This document shows, one piece after another, positions 29,340 through 43,551 of a stretch of 64,000 bases of DNA. Position 1 is the first letter of the stretch; every line of letters begins with the position of its first letter. The notes under the pieces were generated by a model, which was given only the letters and a program-made list of their open reading frames with translations, was not told the DNA's origin and made no database searches. Origin of the DNA: Microplitis mediator (lineage: Eukaryota > Arthropoda > Insecta > Hymenoptera > Braconidae); assembly GCF_029852145.1 (NCBI RefSeq), contig NC_079974.1:13021041-13085040 (forward strand). Direction: 5' to 3'. The translations under genes and the position numbers were made by a program.

Positions 29340-29350
29340 CCATTATGACC
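29340..29350. repeat. Possible left target-site duplication CCATTATGACC
   Basis: CCATTATGACC flanks the foldback element on both sides (29340-29350 and 30016-30026). It could be an 11-bp target-site duplication. In the intact equivalent block near 38595-38640, however, two natural copies of this 11-mer lie 24 bp apart. The alternative is therefore an insertion that replaced the 13 bp between them. The sequence alone does not decide. Confidence 0.4.
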
Positions 29351-29370
29351 GGTTGCGTAACAATTCACCC

Positions 29371-29507
29371 TACGACAAAATACCCGCGACAAAATACCCG
29401 CGACAAAACACCCGCAAACCAAAATACCCGCGACAAAATAACCGACGACAACATACCCGATGCCAAAATACCCGACGACAAAATACCCGATGCCAAAATG
29501 CCAAAAC
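29371..29507 (+). repeat. Left inverted arm: CGACAAAATACCC minisatellite
   Basis: About nine imperfect units of 14-16 bp. Variants include GATGCCAAAATACCC and GCAAACCAAAATACCC. The run is reverse-complementary to 29832-30006, including the uncommon AAACC-type unit, so the two arms probably arose by inverted duplication or have been kept alike by exchange. Confidence 0.85.
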
Positions 29508-29616
29508 TATAGATACGTTTACTAATAACGAAAAATATTTCAATTATTCAAAAATTAAAATTTTTTTTTCACGAAAAAATAAAATACTGATTACAATTAT
29601 TATTATTTAGTTCAAA

Positions 29617-29658
29617 TTTTGTGTGTGTGCAATTATATCAATGTACCCATACATAAAA
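29617..29658 (+). repeat. 42-bp direct repeat in element core, copy 1
   Basis: Begins TTTTGTGTGTGTGCAATTA and ends CCCATACATAAAA. The second copy is at 29691-29732, 74 bp downstream, with a few substitutions. Between them AAAAGGG and CCCTTTT form a short inverted repeat. Its function is unknown. Confidence 0.8.
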
Positions 29659-29690
29659 GGGTGTGAAGCATAGCGCCCTTTTTTCACGAT

Positions 29691-29732
29691 TTTTGTGTGT
29701 GTGCAATTAAAAGAATATACCCACACATAAAA
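29691..29732 (+). repeat. 42-bp direct repeat in element core, copy 2
   Basis: Begins TTTTGTGTGTGTGCAATTA and ends CCCACACATAAAA. It differs from copy 1 mainly in the middle (AAAGAATAT against TATCAATGT). Confidence 0.8.
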
Positions 29733-29831
29733 AAATTTCAAAAAATGCACGGAAAAAAAAATAAAGAGATTTTTTTAATTTCAATTGATTTTCAGGATGA
29801 ATTATCTTGGTCAAAAAGCGTCACACCGTGT

Positions 29832-30006
29832 GGCGGGTGTTTTTAATTGCGGGTGTTTTGTCGAGGGTGTTTTGGTTTGCGGGTATTTTGTCGTCGGGTG
29901 ATTTGTCGTCGGGTACTTTGGTATCGGGTATTTTGTCGTCGGGTATTTTGTCGCGGGTATTCTGTCGCGGGTATTCTGTCGCGGGTAATTTGTCTTCGGG
30001 TATTTA
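29832..30006 (-). repeat. Right inverted arm: GGGTATTTTGTCG minisatellite
   Basis: About twelve imperfect units of 14-16 bp, reverse-complementary to the left arm at 29371-29507. The outermost units carry GGGTATTCTGTCGC, the inner ones GGGTGTTTTGTCG and GGGTGTTTTTAATT. Unequal copy number between arms is expected for foldback-type termini. Confidence 0.85.
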
Positions 30007-33000
30007 GACGTGCCACCATTATGACCATGATCATGGTCACTATCATGAACATGATTATGGTCACTATCATGACCATGATCATGGTCACTATCATGAACAT
30101 GATCATGGTCACCATCATGACCATCATGTCCAAGATCATGGTGATCATTATGACCAATTTCATGGTGACCATCATGATCGAGATCGTGGTGACTATCATG
30201 ACTATGATTATGGTGACCATCATGACCATGATTATGGTGACCATCATGACCGTGATCATGCTGACCATCATGACCATGATCATGGTGATCATTATGACCA
30301 ATTTCATGGTGACCATCATGATCGAGATCATGGTGACTATCATGACTATGATCATGGTCACTATCATGACCATCATGTCCAAGATCATGGTGATCATTAT
30401 GACCTATTTCATGGTGACCATTATGACCATGATCATGGTGACCATCATGACCATGATCATGGTGATCATTATGACCAATTTCATGGTGACCATCATGATC
30501 GAGATCATGGTGACTATCATGACTATGACCATAGTGACCATCATGATCGAGATCATGGTGACTATCATGACTATGATCATGGTGACCATCATGACCACGA
30601 TCATGGTGACCATTATGACCATGATCATGGTCACGATCATGACCATCATGACCATGATCATAGTGACCACCATGACCATGATCATGGTGACCATCATGAT
30701 CATGATTATGCTGACCATCATGACAATGATCATGGTCACTATCATGACCATGATCGTAGTGACCATCATGTCCAAGATCATGGTGATCATTATGACCAAT
30801 TTCATGGTGACCATTATGACTATGATCAAGTGAACATTATGACCATGATCATGGTGACAATCGTGATCATGATCATGGTGACCATTATGACCATGATCAT
30901 TTTGACCATCATGTTCGAAATTATGGTGACTATCATGACTATGATCATGGTGACCATCATGACCATGATCATGGTGACCATCATGACCATGATCATGGTG
31001 ACCATTATGACCATGATCATGGTCACTATCATGAACATGATCGTGGTGACCATCATGAACATGATCATGGTCACAATCATTACCATCATGACCATGATCA
31101 TGGTGACCATCATGACCATGATCATGCTGATCATCATGACAATGATCATGAACACTATCATGACCATCATGTCCAACATCATGGTGATCATTATGACCAA
31201 TTTCATGGTGACCATTATGACTATGATCAAGTGACCATTATGACCATGATCATGGTGACCATCATGACCATGATCATGGTGATCATTATGACCAATTTCA
31301 TGGTGACCATCATGATCGAGATCATGGTGACTATCATGACTATGATCATGGTGACCATCATGACCATGATCATGATGACCATCATGACCATGATCATGGT
31401 CACTATCATGACCATGATCGTAGTGACCATCATGAACATGATCATGGTCACTATCATGAACATGATCGTGGTGACCATCATGAATATGATCATGGTCACA
31501 ATCATCAACATCATGACCATGATCATGGTGACCATCATGACCATGATCATAGTGACCACCATGACCATGATCATGGCGACCATCATGACCATGATCATTG
31601 TAACCATCATGACTATAATCATGGTGACCATTATGACCACGATTATGGTGACCATCATGACCATGATCATGGTGACCATTATGACAATGATCATGGTGAC
31701 CATTATGACCATGATCATGGTCACTATCATGACCATGATTATGATCACTATCATGACCATGATCATAGTCACTATCATGAACATGATCATGGTCACAATC
31801 ATTAACATCATGACCATGATCATGGTGACCATCATGACCATGATCATAGTGATCATCATGACCATGATCATGGCGACCATCATGACCATGATCATTGTAA
31901 CCATCATGACTATGATCATGGTGACCATTATGACCATGATTATGGTGACCATCATGACCATGATCATGGTCACTATCATGACCATGATAATGATCACTAT
32001 CATAACCATGATCATAGTCACTATCATGAACATGATCATGGTCACAATCATTAACATCATGACCATGATCATGGTGACCATCATGATCAAGATCATGGTG
32101 ACTATCATGACTATGATCATGGTGACCATCATGACCATGATCATGGTGACCATTATGACCATGATCATGTTGACCATCATGACCATGATTATGCTGAACA
32201 TCATGACAATGATCATGGTCACTATCATGACCATCATGTCCAAGATCATGGTGATCATTATGACCATGATCATGGTGACCATAATGACTATGATCATGGT
32301 CACTATCATGACCATAATCATGGTGACCATCATGACCATGATCATGGTGATCATCATGACCGTGAAAATGGTCACCACCGCGACCATCATGACCATGATT
32401 ATGGTCACTATCATTACCATCATGACCATGATCATGGCGACCATCATGACCATGATCATTGTAACCATCATGACCATTATCATGGTGAACATCATGACCA
32501 TGATCATGGTCACTATCATGAACATGATTATGGTCACTATCATGACCATGATCATGGTCACTATCATGAACATGATCATGGTCACCATCATGACCATCAT
32601 GTCCAAGATCATGGTGATCATTATGACCAATTTCATGGTGACCATCATGATCGAGATCGTGGTGACTATCATAACTATGATTATGGTGACTATCATGACT
32701 ATGATCATGGTGAACATCATGACCATGATCGGATGACCATTATGACCATGATCATGGTCACTATCATGAACATGATCGTGGTGACCATCATGAACATGAT
32801 CATGGTCACAATCATTACCATCATGACCATAATCATGGAGGCCATCATGACCATGATTATGGTGACCATCATGACCATGATCATGATGACCATCATGACC
32901 ATGATTTTTGGGACCATTATGACCAATTTCATGGTGACCATTATGACCATTATCATGCTGCCCATCATGACAATGATCATGGTCACTATCATGACCATCA

Positions 33001-35784
33001 TGTCCAAGATCATGGTGATCATTATGACCAATTTCATGGTGACTATTATGACTATGATCAAGTGACCATAACGACCATGATCATGGTGACTATCATGACC
33101 ATGATCATGGTGATCATTATGACCAATTTCATGGTGACCATCATTACTATCATGACCATAATCATGGAGACCATCATGACCATGATTATGCTGACCATCA
33201 TGACAATGATCATAGTCACCATCATGACCATCATGTCCAAGATCATGGTGATCATTATGACCATGATCATGGTGACCATAATGACTATGATCATGGTGAC
33301 CATAATGACCATCATGATCAAGATCATGGTGACTATCATGACTAAGATCATAGTTACCACCATGACCATGATCATGGTGACCATAATGACCCTGATCATG
33401 GTCACTATCATGACCATGATCGTAGTGACCATCATGTCCAAGATCATGGTGATCATTATGATCAATTTCATGGTGACCATCATTATCGAGATCATGGTGA
33501 CCATCATGACCATGATCATGGTCACTATCATGACCATCATGTCCAAGATCAAGGTGATCATTATGACCAATTTCATGGTGACCATTATGACTATGATCAA
33601 GTGACCATTATAACCATGATCATGGTGACAATCGTGACCGTGATCATGGTGACCATTATGACCATGATCATGTTGACCATTACGATCGAAATTATGGTGA
33701 CTATCATGACTATGATCATGATGACCATCATGACCATGATCATGGTGATCATTATGACCAATTTCATGGTGACCATTATGACCATGATCAAGTGGCCATT
33801 ATGACTATGATCGTGGTGACCATCATGACCATGATCATGGTGATCATTATGACCAATTTCATGGTGACCATCATGATCGAGATCATGGTGACTATCATGC
33901 CTATGATCATGGTGACCATCATGACCATGATCATGGCCACTATCATGACCATGATCGTAGTGACCATCATGAACATGATCATGGTCTCTATCATGAACTT
34001 GATCGTGGTGACCATCATGAACATGATCATGGTCACGATCATTAACATCATGACCATGATCATGGCGACCATCATGACCATGATCATTGTAACCATCATG
34101 ACTATGATCATGGTGACCATTATGACCATGATCATGGTGCCCATTATGACCATGATCATGGTGACCATTATGACCATGGTCATGGCGACCATCATGACCA
34201 TGATCATCGTAACCATCATGACTATGATCATGGTGACCGTTATGACCATGATCATGGTGACCATTATGACCATGATCCCGGTGACCATTATGACTATGAT
34301 CATGGTCACTATCATGACCATGATTATGGTCACTATCATGACCATCATGTCCACGATCATGGTGATCATTATGACCAATTTCATGGTGACCATCATGATC
34401 GAGATCGTGGTGACTATCATGACTATGATTATGGTGACCATCATGACCATGATTATGGTGACCATCATGACCATGATCATGGTCACTATCATGACCATCA
34501 TGTTCAAGATCATGGTGATCATTATGACCAATTTCGTGGTGACCATCATGATCAAGATCATGGTGACTATCATGACTATGATCATGGTGACCATCATGAC
34601 CATGATCATGGTGACCATTATGACCATGATCATGTTGACCATCATGACCATGATCATGGTGACCGTTATGACAATGATCATGGTGACCGTTATGACAATG
34701 ATCATGGTCACTATCATGACCATCATGTCCAAGATCATGGTGATCATTATGACCAATTTCATGGTGACCATTATGACTATGATCAAGTGACCATTATGAC
34801 CATGATCATGGTGACCATCATGACCATGGTCATGGTGATCATTATGACCAATTTCATGATGACCATCATGATCGAGATCATGGTGACTATCATGACTATG
34901 ATCATGGTGACCATCATGACCATGATCATGATGACCATTATGACCATGATCATGGTCACTATCATGAACATGAACGTGGTGACCATCATGAACATGATCA
35001 TGGTCACAATCATTACTATCATGACCATAATCATGGAGACCATTATGACCATGATCATGGTCACTATCATGACCATGATTATGGTCACTATCATGACCAT
35101 CATGTCCACGATCATGGTGATCATTATGACCAATTTCATGGTGACCATCATGATCGAGATCGTGGTGACTATCATGACTATGATTATGGTGACCATCATG
35201 ACTATGATTATGGTGACCATCATGACCATGATCATGGTCACTATCATGACCATCATGTTCAAGATCATGGTGATCATTATGACCAATTTCGTGGTGACCA
35301 TCATGATCAAGATCATGGTGACTATCATGACTATGATCATGGTGACCATCATGACCATGATCATGGTGACCATTATGACCATGATCATGTTGACCATCAT
35401 GACCATGATCATGGTGACCGTTATGACAATGATCATGGTCACTATCATGACCATCATGTCCAAGATCATGGTGATCATTATGACCAATTTCATGGTGACC
35501 ATTATGACTATGATTAAGTGACCATTATGACCATGATCATGGTGACCATCATGACCATGATCATGGTGATCATTATGACCAATTTCATGTTGACCATCAT
35601 GATCGAGATCATGGTGACTATCATGACTATGATCATGGTGACCATCATGACCATGATCATGATGACCATTATGACCATGATCATGGTCACTATCATGAAC
35701 ATGATCGTGGTGACCATCATGAACATGATCATGGTCACAATCATTACTATCATGACCATAATCATGGAGACCATCATGATCATG

Positions 35785-38700
35785 ATCATGGTGACCATCA
35801 TGACCATGATCATGGTGAACATCATGACCATCATCATGGTCACTATCATGACCATCATGACCATGATCATAGTGACCATCATGACCATGATCATGGTGAT
35901 CATTATGACCAATTTCATGGTGACCATCATGACCATGATCATGGTGAACATCATGACCATCATCATGGTCACTATCATGACCATCATGACCATGATCATG
36001 GTGACCATCATGACCATGATCATGATGACCATTATGACCATGATCATGGTCACTATCACTAACATGATCGTGGTGACCATCATGAACATGATCATGGTCA
36101 CAATCATTACTATCATGACCATAATCATGGAGACCATCATGATCATGGTGAACATCATGACCATCATCATGGTGAACATCATGACCATCATTATGGTCAC
36201 TATCATGACCATCATGACCATGATCATAGTGACCATCATGACCATGATTATGGTGACCATCATGACCATGATAATGATGACCATCATGACCATGATTATG
36301 GGGACCATTATGACCAATTTCATAGTGACCATCATGATCGAGATCATGGTGACTATCATGACTATGATCATGGTGACCATCATGACCACGATCGTGGTGA
36401 CCATTATGACCATGATCATGGACACTATCATGACCATCATGACCATGATCATAGTGACTACCATGACCATGATCATGGTGACCATCATGACCATGATTAT
36501 GCTGACCATCATGACAATGATCATGGTCACTATCATGACCATGATCGTAGTGACCATCATGTCCAAGATCATGGTGATCATTATGACCGATTTCATGGTG
36601 ACCATTATGACTATGATCAAGTGACCATTATGACCATGATCATGGTGACAATCGTGAACATGATCATGGTGACCATTATGACCATGATCATTTTGACCAT
36701 CATGTTCGAAATTATGGTGACTATCATGACTATGATCATGGTGACCATCATGACCATGATCATAGTGACCATTATGACCATGATCATGGTCACTATCATG
36801 AACATGATCGTGGTGACCATCATGAACATGATCATGGTCACAATCATTACCATCATGACCATGATCATGGTGACCATCATGACCATGATCATGGTGACCA
36901 TCATGACCATGATCATGCTGATCATCATGACAATGATCATGAACACTATCATGACCATCATGTCCAACATCATGGTGATCATTATTACCAATTTCATGGT
37001 GACCATTTCGACTATGATCAAGTGACCATTATGACCATGATCATAGTGACCATCATGACCATGATCATGGTGATCATTATGACCAATTTCATGGTGACCA
37101 TCATGATCGAGATCATGGTGACTATCATGACTATGATCATGGTGACCATCATGACCATGATCATGATGACCATCATGACCACGATCATGGTCACTATCAT
37201 GACCATGATCGTAGTGACCATCATGAACCTGATCATGGTCACTATCATGAACATGATCGTGGTGACCATCATGAATATGATCATGGTCACAATCATCAAC
37301 ATAATGACCATGATCATGGTGACCATCATGACCATGATCAAAGTGACCACCATGACCATGATCATGGAGACCATCATGACCATGATCATTGTAACCATCA
37401 TGACTATAATCATGGTGACCATTATGACCACGATTATGGTGACCATCATGACCATGATCATGGTGACCATTATGACCATGATCATGGTCACTATCATGAC
37501 CATGATTATGATCACTATCATGACCATGATCATAGTCGTAATCATTAACATCATGACCATGATCATGGTGACCATCATGACCATGATCATGGTGACCATC
37601 ATGACCATGATCATAGTGACCATCATGACCATGATCATGGCGACCATCATGACCATGATCATTGTAACCATCATGACTATGATCATGGTGACCATTATGA
37701 CCATGATTATGGTCACTATCATGACCATCATGACCATGATCATGGTGAACATCATGACCATGATCATGGTGACCATTATGACCATAATCATGGTCACGAT
37801 CATGAACATGATCATGGCGACCATCATGACCATGATCATTGTAACCATCATGACTATGATCATGGTGTCCATTATGACCATGATCATGGTCACTATCATG
37901 ACCATGATTATGATCACTATCATGACCATGATCATAGTCAATATCATGAACATGATCATGGTCACAATCATTAACATCATGACCATGATCATGGTGACCA
38001 TCATGACCATGATCATGGTGACCATCATGACCATGATCATAGTGACCATCATGACCATGATCATGGCGACCATCATGACCATGATCATGGCGACCATCAT
38101 GACCATGATCATTGTAACCATCATGACTATGATCATGGTGACCATTATGACCATGATTATGGTCACTATCATGACCATCATGACCATGATCATGGTGAAC
38201 ATCATGACCATGATCATGGTGACCATTATGACCATAATCATGGTCACGATCATGAACATGATCGTGGTGACCATCATGAATATGATCATGGTCACAATCA
38301 TCAACATCATGACCATGATCATGGTGACCATTATGACCATGATCAAAGTGACCACCATGACCATGATCATGGAGACCATCATGACCATGATCATTGTAAC
38401 CATCATGACTATGATCATGGTGACCATTATGACCATGATTATGGTCACTATCATGACCATCATGACCATGATCATGGTGAACATCATGACCATGATCATG
38501 GTGACCATTATGACCATAATCATGGTCACGATCATGAACATGATCATGGCGACCATCATGACCATGATCATTGTAACCATCATGACTATGATCATGGTGT
38601 CCATTATGACCATGATCATGGTGACCATTATGACCATGATCATGGTCACTATCATGAACATGATTATGGTCACTATCATGACCATGATCATGGTCACTAT

Positions 38701-41700
38701 CATGAACATGATCATGGTCACCATCATGACCATCATGTCCAAGATCATGGTGATCATAATGACCAATTTCATGGTGACCATCATGATCGAGATCGTGGTG
38801 ACTATCATGACTATGATTATGGTGACCATCATGACCATGATCATGATGACCATCATGACCATGATTATGGCCACTATCATGACCATCATGTTCAAGATCA
38901 TAGTGACCACCATGACCATGAACATGGTGACCATCATGACCATGATTATGCTGACCATCATGACAATGATCATGGTCACTATCATGACCATGATCGTAGT
39001 GACCATCATGTCCAAGATCATGGTGATCATTATGACCGATTTCATGGTGACCATTATGACTATGATCAAGTGACCATTATGACCATGATCATGGTGACAA
39101 TCGTGAACATGATCATGGTGACCATTATGACCATGATCATTTTGACCATCATGTTCGAAATTATGGTGACTATCATGACTATGATCATGGTGACCATCAT
39201 GACCATGATCATAGTGACCATTATGACCATGATCATGGTCACTATCATGAACATGATCGTGGTGACCATCATGAACATGATCATGGTCACAATCATTACC
39301 ATCATGACCATGATCATGGTGACCATCATGACCATGATCATGGTGACCATCATGACCATGATCATGGTGACCATCATGACCATGATCATGCTGATCATCA
39401 TGACAATGATCATGAACACTATCATGACCATCATGTCCAACATCATGGTGATCATTATTACCAATTTCATGGTGACCATTTCGACTATGATCAAGTGACC
39501 ATTATGACCATGATCATAGTGACCATCATGACCATGATCATGGTGATCATTATGACCAATTTCATGGTGACCATCATGATCGAGATCATGGTGACTATCA
39601 TGACTATGATCATGGTGACCATCATGACCATGATCATGATGACCATCATGACTACGATCATGGTCACTATCATGACCATGATCGTAGTGACCATCATGAA
39701 CCTGATCATGGTCACTATCATGAACATGATCGTGGTGACCATCATGAATATGATCATGGTCACAATCATCAACATCATGACCATGATCATGGTGACCATC
39801 ATGACCATGATCAAAGTGACCACCATGACCATGATCATGGAGACCATCATGACCATGATCATTGTAACCATCATGACTATAATCATGGTGACCATTATGA
39901 CCACGATTATGGTGACCATCATGACCATGATCATGGTGACCATTATGACCATGATCATGGTCACTATCATGACCATGATTATGATCACTATCATGACCAT
40001 GATCATAGTCACTATCATGAACACGATCATGGTCACAATCATTAACATCATGACCATGATCATGGTGACCATCATGACCATGATCATGGTGACCATCATG
40101 ACCATGATCATAGTGACCATCATGACCATGATCATAGTGACCATCATGACCATGATCATGGCGACCATCATGACCATGATCATTGTAACCATCATGACTA
40201 TGATCATGGTGACCATTATGACCATGATTATGGTCACTATCATGACCATCATGACCATGATCATGGTGAACATCATGACCATGATCATGGTGACCATTAT
40301 GACCATAATCATGGTCACGATCATGAACATGATCATGGCGACCATCATGACCATGATCATTGTAACCATCATGACTATGATCATGGTGTCCATTATGACC
40401 ATGATCATGGTGACCATTATGACCATGATCATGGTCACTATCATGAACATGATTATGGTCACTATCATGACCATGATCATGGTCACTATCATGAACATGA
40501 TCATGGTCACCATCATGACCATCATGTCCAAGATCATGGTGATCATTATGACCAATTTCATGGTGACCATCATGATCGAGATCGTGGTGACTATCATGAC
40601 TATGATTATGGTGACCATCATGACCATGATCATGATGACCATCATGACCATGATTATGGCCACTATCATGACCATCATGTTCAAGATCATGGTGATCATC
40701 ATGACCATGATTATGGTGACCATCATAACCGTGATCATGCTGACCATCATGACAATGATCATGGTCACTATCATGACCATCATGTCCAAGATCATGGTAA
40801 TCATTATGACCAATTTCATGGTGACCATTATGACTATGATCAAGTGACCATTACGACCATGATCATGGTGACTATCATGACCATGATTATGGTGATCATT
40901 ATGACCAATTTCATGGTGACCATCATGATCGAGATCATGGTGATTATCATGACCATGATCGTGATGACCATTATGACCATGATCATGGTCACTATCATGA
41001 ACATGATCGTGGTGACCATTATGAACATGATCATGGTCACAATCATTACCATCATGACCATAATCATGGAGACCATCATGACCATGATTATGGTGACCAT
41101 CATGACCATGATCATGATGACCTTCATGACCATGATTTATGGGACCATTATGACCAATTTCATGGTGACCATCATGACCATGATCATGCTGCCCATCATG
41201 ACAATGATCATGGTCACTATCATGACCATCATGTCCAAGATCATGGTGATCATTATGACCAATTTCATGGTGACTATTATGACTATGATCAAGTGACCAT
41301 AACGACCATGATCATGGTGACTATCATGACCATGATCATGGTGATCATTATGACCAATTTCATGGTGACCATCATTACTATCATGACCATAATCATGGAG
41401 ACCATCATGATCATGATCATGGTGAACATCATGACCATGATCATGGTCACTATCATGACCATCATGACCATGATCATAGTGACCATCATGACCATGATTA
41501 TGGTGACAATCATGACCATGATCATAGTGACCATCATGACCATGATCATGAAGACCATCATGACCATGATTATGCTGACCATCATGACAATGATCATAGT
41601 CACCATCATGACCATCATGTCCAAGATCATGGTGATCATTATGACCATGATCATGGTGACCATAATGACTATGATCATGGTGACCATAATGACCATCATG

Positions 41701-43551
41701 ATCAAGATCATGGTGACTATCATGACTAAGATCATAGTTACCACCATGACCATGATCATGGTGACCATAATGACCATGATCATGGTCACTATCATGACCA
41801 TGATCGTAGTGACCATCATGTCCAAGATCATGGTGATCATTATGACCAATTTCATGGTGACCATCATTATCGAGATCATGGTGACTATCATGACTATGAT
41901 TATGGTGACTATCATGACTATGATTATAGTGACCATCATGACCATGATCATGGTGACCATCATGACCATGATCATGGTCACTATCATGACCATCATGTCC
42001 AAGATCAAGGTGATCATTATGACCAATTTCATGGTGACCATTATGACTATGATCAAGTGACCATTATGACTATGATCATGGTGACCATTACGATCGAAAT
42101 TATGGTGACTATCATGACTACGATCATGGTGACCATCATGACCATGATCATGGTGACCATCATGACCATGATCATGGTGACCATCATGACCATGATCATG
42201 CTGACCATCATGACAATGATCATGGTCACTATCATGACCATCATGTCCAACATCATGGTGATCATTATGACCAATTTCATGGTGACCATTATGACTATGA
42301 TCAAGTGACCATTATGACTATGATCATGGTGACCATCATGACCATGATCATGGTGATCATTATGACCAATTTCATGGTGACCATCATGATCGAGATCATG
42401 GTGACTATCATGCCTATGATCATGGTGACCATCATGACCATGATCATGGTGACCATCATGACCATGATCATGGCCACTATCATGACCATGATCGTAGTGA
42501 CCATCATGAACATGATCATGGTCACTATCATGAACTTGATCGTGGTGACCATCATGAACATGATCATGGTCACAATCATTAACATCATGACCATGATCAT
42601 GGCGACCATCATGACCATGATCATTGTAACCATCATGACTATGATCATGGTGACCATTATGACCATGATCATGGTGACCATTATGACCATGATCATGGTG
42701 ACCATTATGACCATGGTCATGGTCACTATCATGACCATGATTATGATCACTATCATGACCATGATCATGGTCACTATCATGAACATGATCATGGTCACAA
42801 TCATTAACATCATGACCATGATCCCGGTGACCATTATGACCATGATCATGGTCACTAGCATGACCATGATTATGGTCGATATCATGACTATCATGTCCAC
42901 GATCATGGTGATCATTATGACCGATTTCATGGTGACCATCATGATCGAGATCGTGGTGACTATCATGACTATGATTATGGTGACCATCATGACCATGATT
43001 ATGGTGACCATCATGACCATGATCATGGTCACTATCATGACCATCATGTTCAAGATCATGGTGATCATTATGACCAATTTCGTGGTGACCATCATGATCA
43101 AGATCATGGTGACTATCATGACTATGATCATGGTGACCATCATGACCATGATCATGGTGACCATTATGACCATGATCATGTTGACCATCATGACCATGAT
43201 CATGGTGACCGTTATGACAATGATCATGGTCACTATCATGACCATCATGTCCAAGATCAAGGTGATCATTATGACCAATTTCATGGTGACCATTATGACT
43301 ATGATCTAGTGACCATTATGACCATGATCATGGTGACCATCATGACCATGATCATGGTGATCATTATGACCAATTTCATGTTGACCATTATGATCGAGAT
43401 CATGGTGACTATCATGACTATGATCATGGTGACCATCATGACCATGATCATGATGAACATTATGACCATGATCATGGTCACTATCATGACCATGATCATA
43501 GTCACTATCATGAACATGATCATGGTCACAATCATTAACATCATGACCATG
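35785..43551. repeat. 7.77-kb tandem duplication, copy 1
   Basis: Variant order and slip positions recur at a constant offset in copy 2: 7767 bp for the first part (slip ends 36624 and 44391, 37025 and 44792, 39073 and 46840, 39498 and 47265), then 7791 bp (40847 and 48638, 41296 and 49087, 42060 and 49851, 42308 and 50099). The change of offset is a single 24-bp insertion in copy 2. Most of the length looks identical. The left limit is where CATGATCATGATCATGG here and CATGACCATGATCATGG in copy 2 diverge. This is the youngest large event in the window. Confidence 0.9.

Larger units (their letters stand above)
26580..29350. repeat. Satellite array A2, mixed A1-like and A3-like variants
   Basis: About 2.8 kb of the same 24-bp monomer in the same orientation, isolated between the island and the foldback element. 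Up to about 28020 it carries A1-type variants: GAACATAATCG followed by CATCAAGAACATG, CATCGCGACC, and CAGGATCGAG monomers near 27600-27890. From the slip TGATCAAGTGA (near 28027) to its end it carries A3-type variants, including CATGGCGACC followed by GATCATTGTAACC. The family switch is therefore inside A2. The last part matches the higher-order block found intact near 38530-38620 in A3. Confidence 0.95.
29351..30015. mobile_element. Foldback/MITE-like element with inverted minisatellite arms
   Basis: A 665-bp non-satellite segment inserted in the array. Its left arm (29371-29507) is a tandem run of CGACAAAATACCC units of 14-16 bp. Its right arm (29832-30006) is the reverse complement, a run of GGGTATTTTGTCG units. 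The AT-rich centre (about 29508-29831) holds a 42-bp direct repeat. The outermost ends are only weakly alike (GGTTGCGTAA against the reverse-complement end TGGCACGTCTAA). No transposase is encoded, so mobility would depend on a partner element. Both flanks match one intact A3 block near 38450-38830, which supports insertion into a pre-existing repeat. Foldback (FB), MITE and Helentron-like non-autonomous elements are all possible classes. The family is not recognised. Confidence 0.7.

Noticed and set aside
26570..29422. 950-codon minus-strand frame starting in the foldback element and entering a His/Asp/Gly repeat
   Set aside because: Its start lies in the minisatellite arm of the element, there is no promoter or signal peptide evidence, and the His-rich part turns into the Met/Ile/Val frame after a phase slip.
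29353..29610. Arg/Gln/Asn/Thr-rich plus-strand frame in the left arm of the foldback element
   Set aside because: It is the translation of the CGACAAAATACCC minisatellite and runs into AT-rich sequence. The mirrored frame in the right arm is rejected for the same reason.
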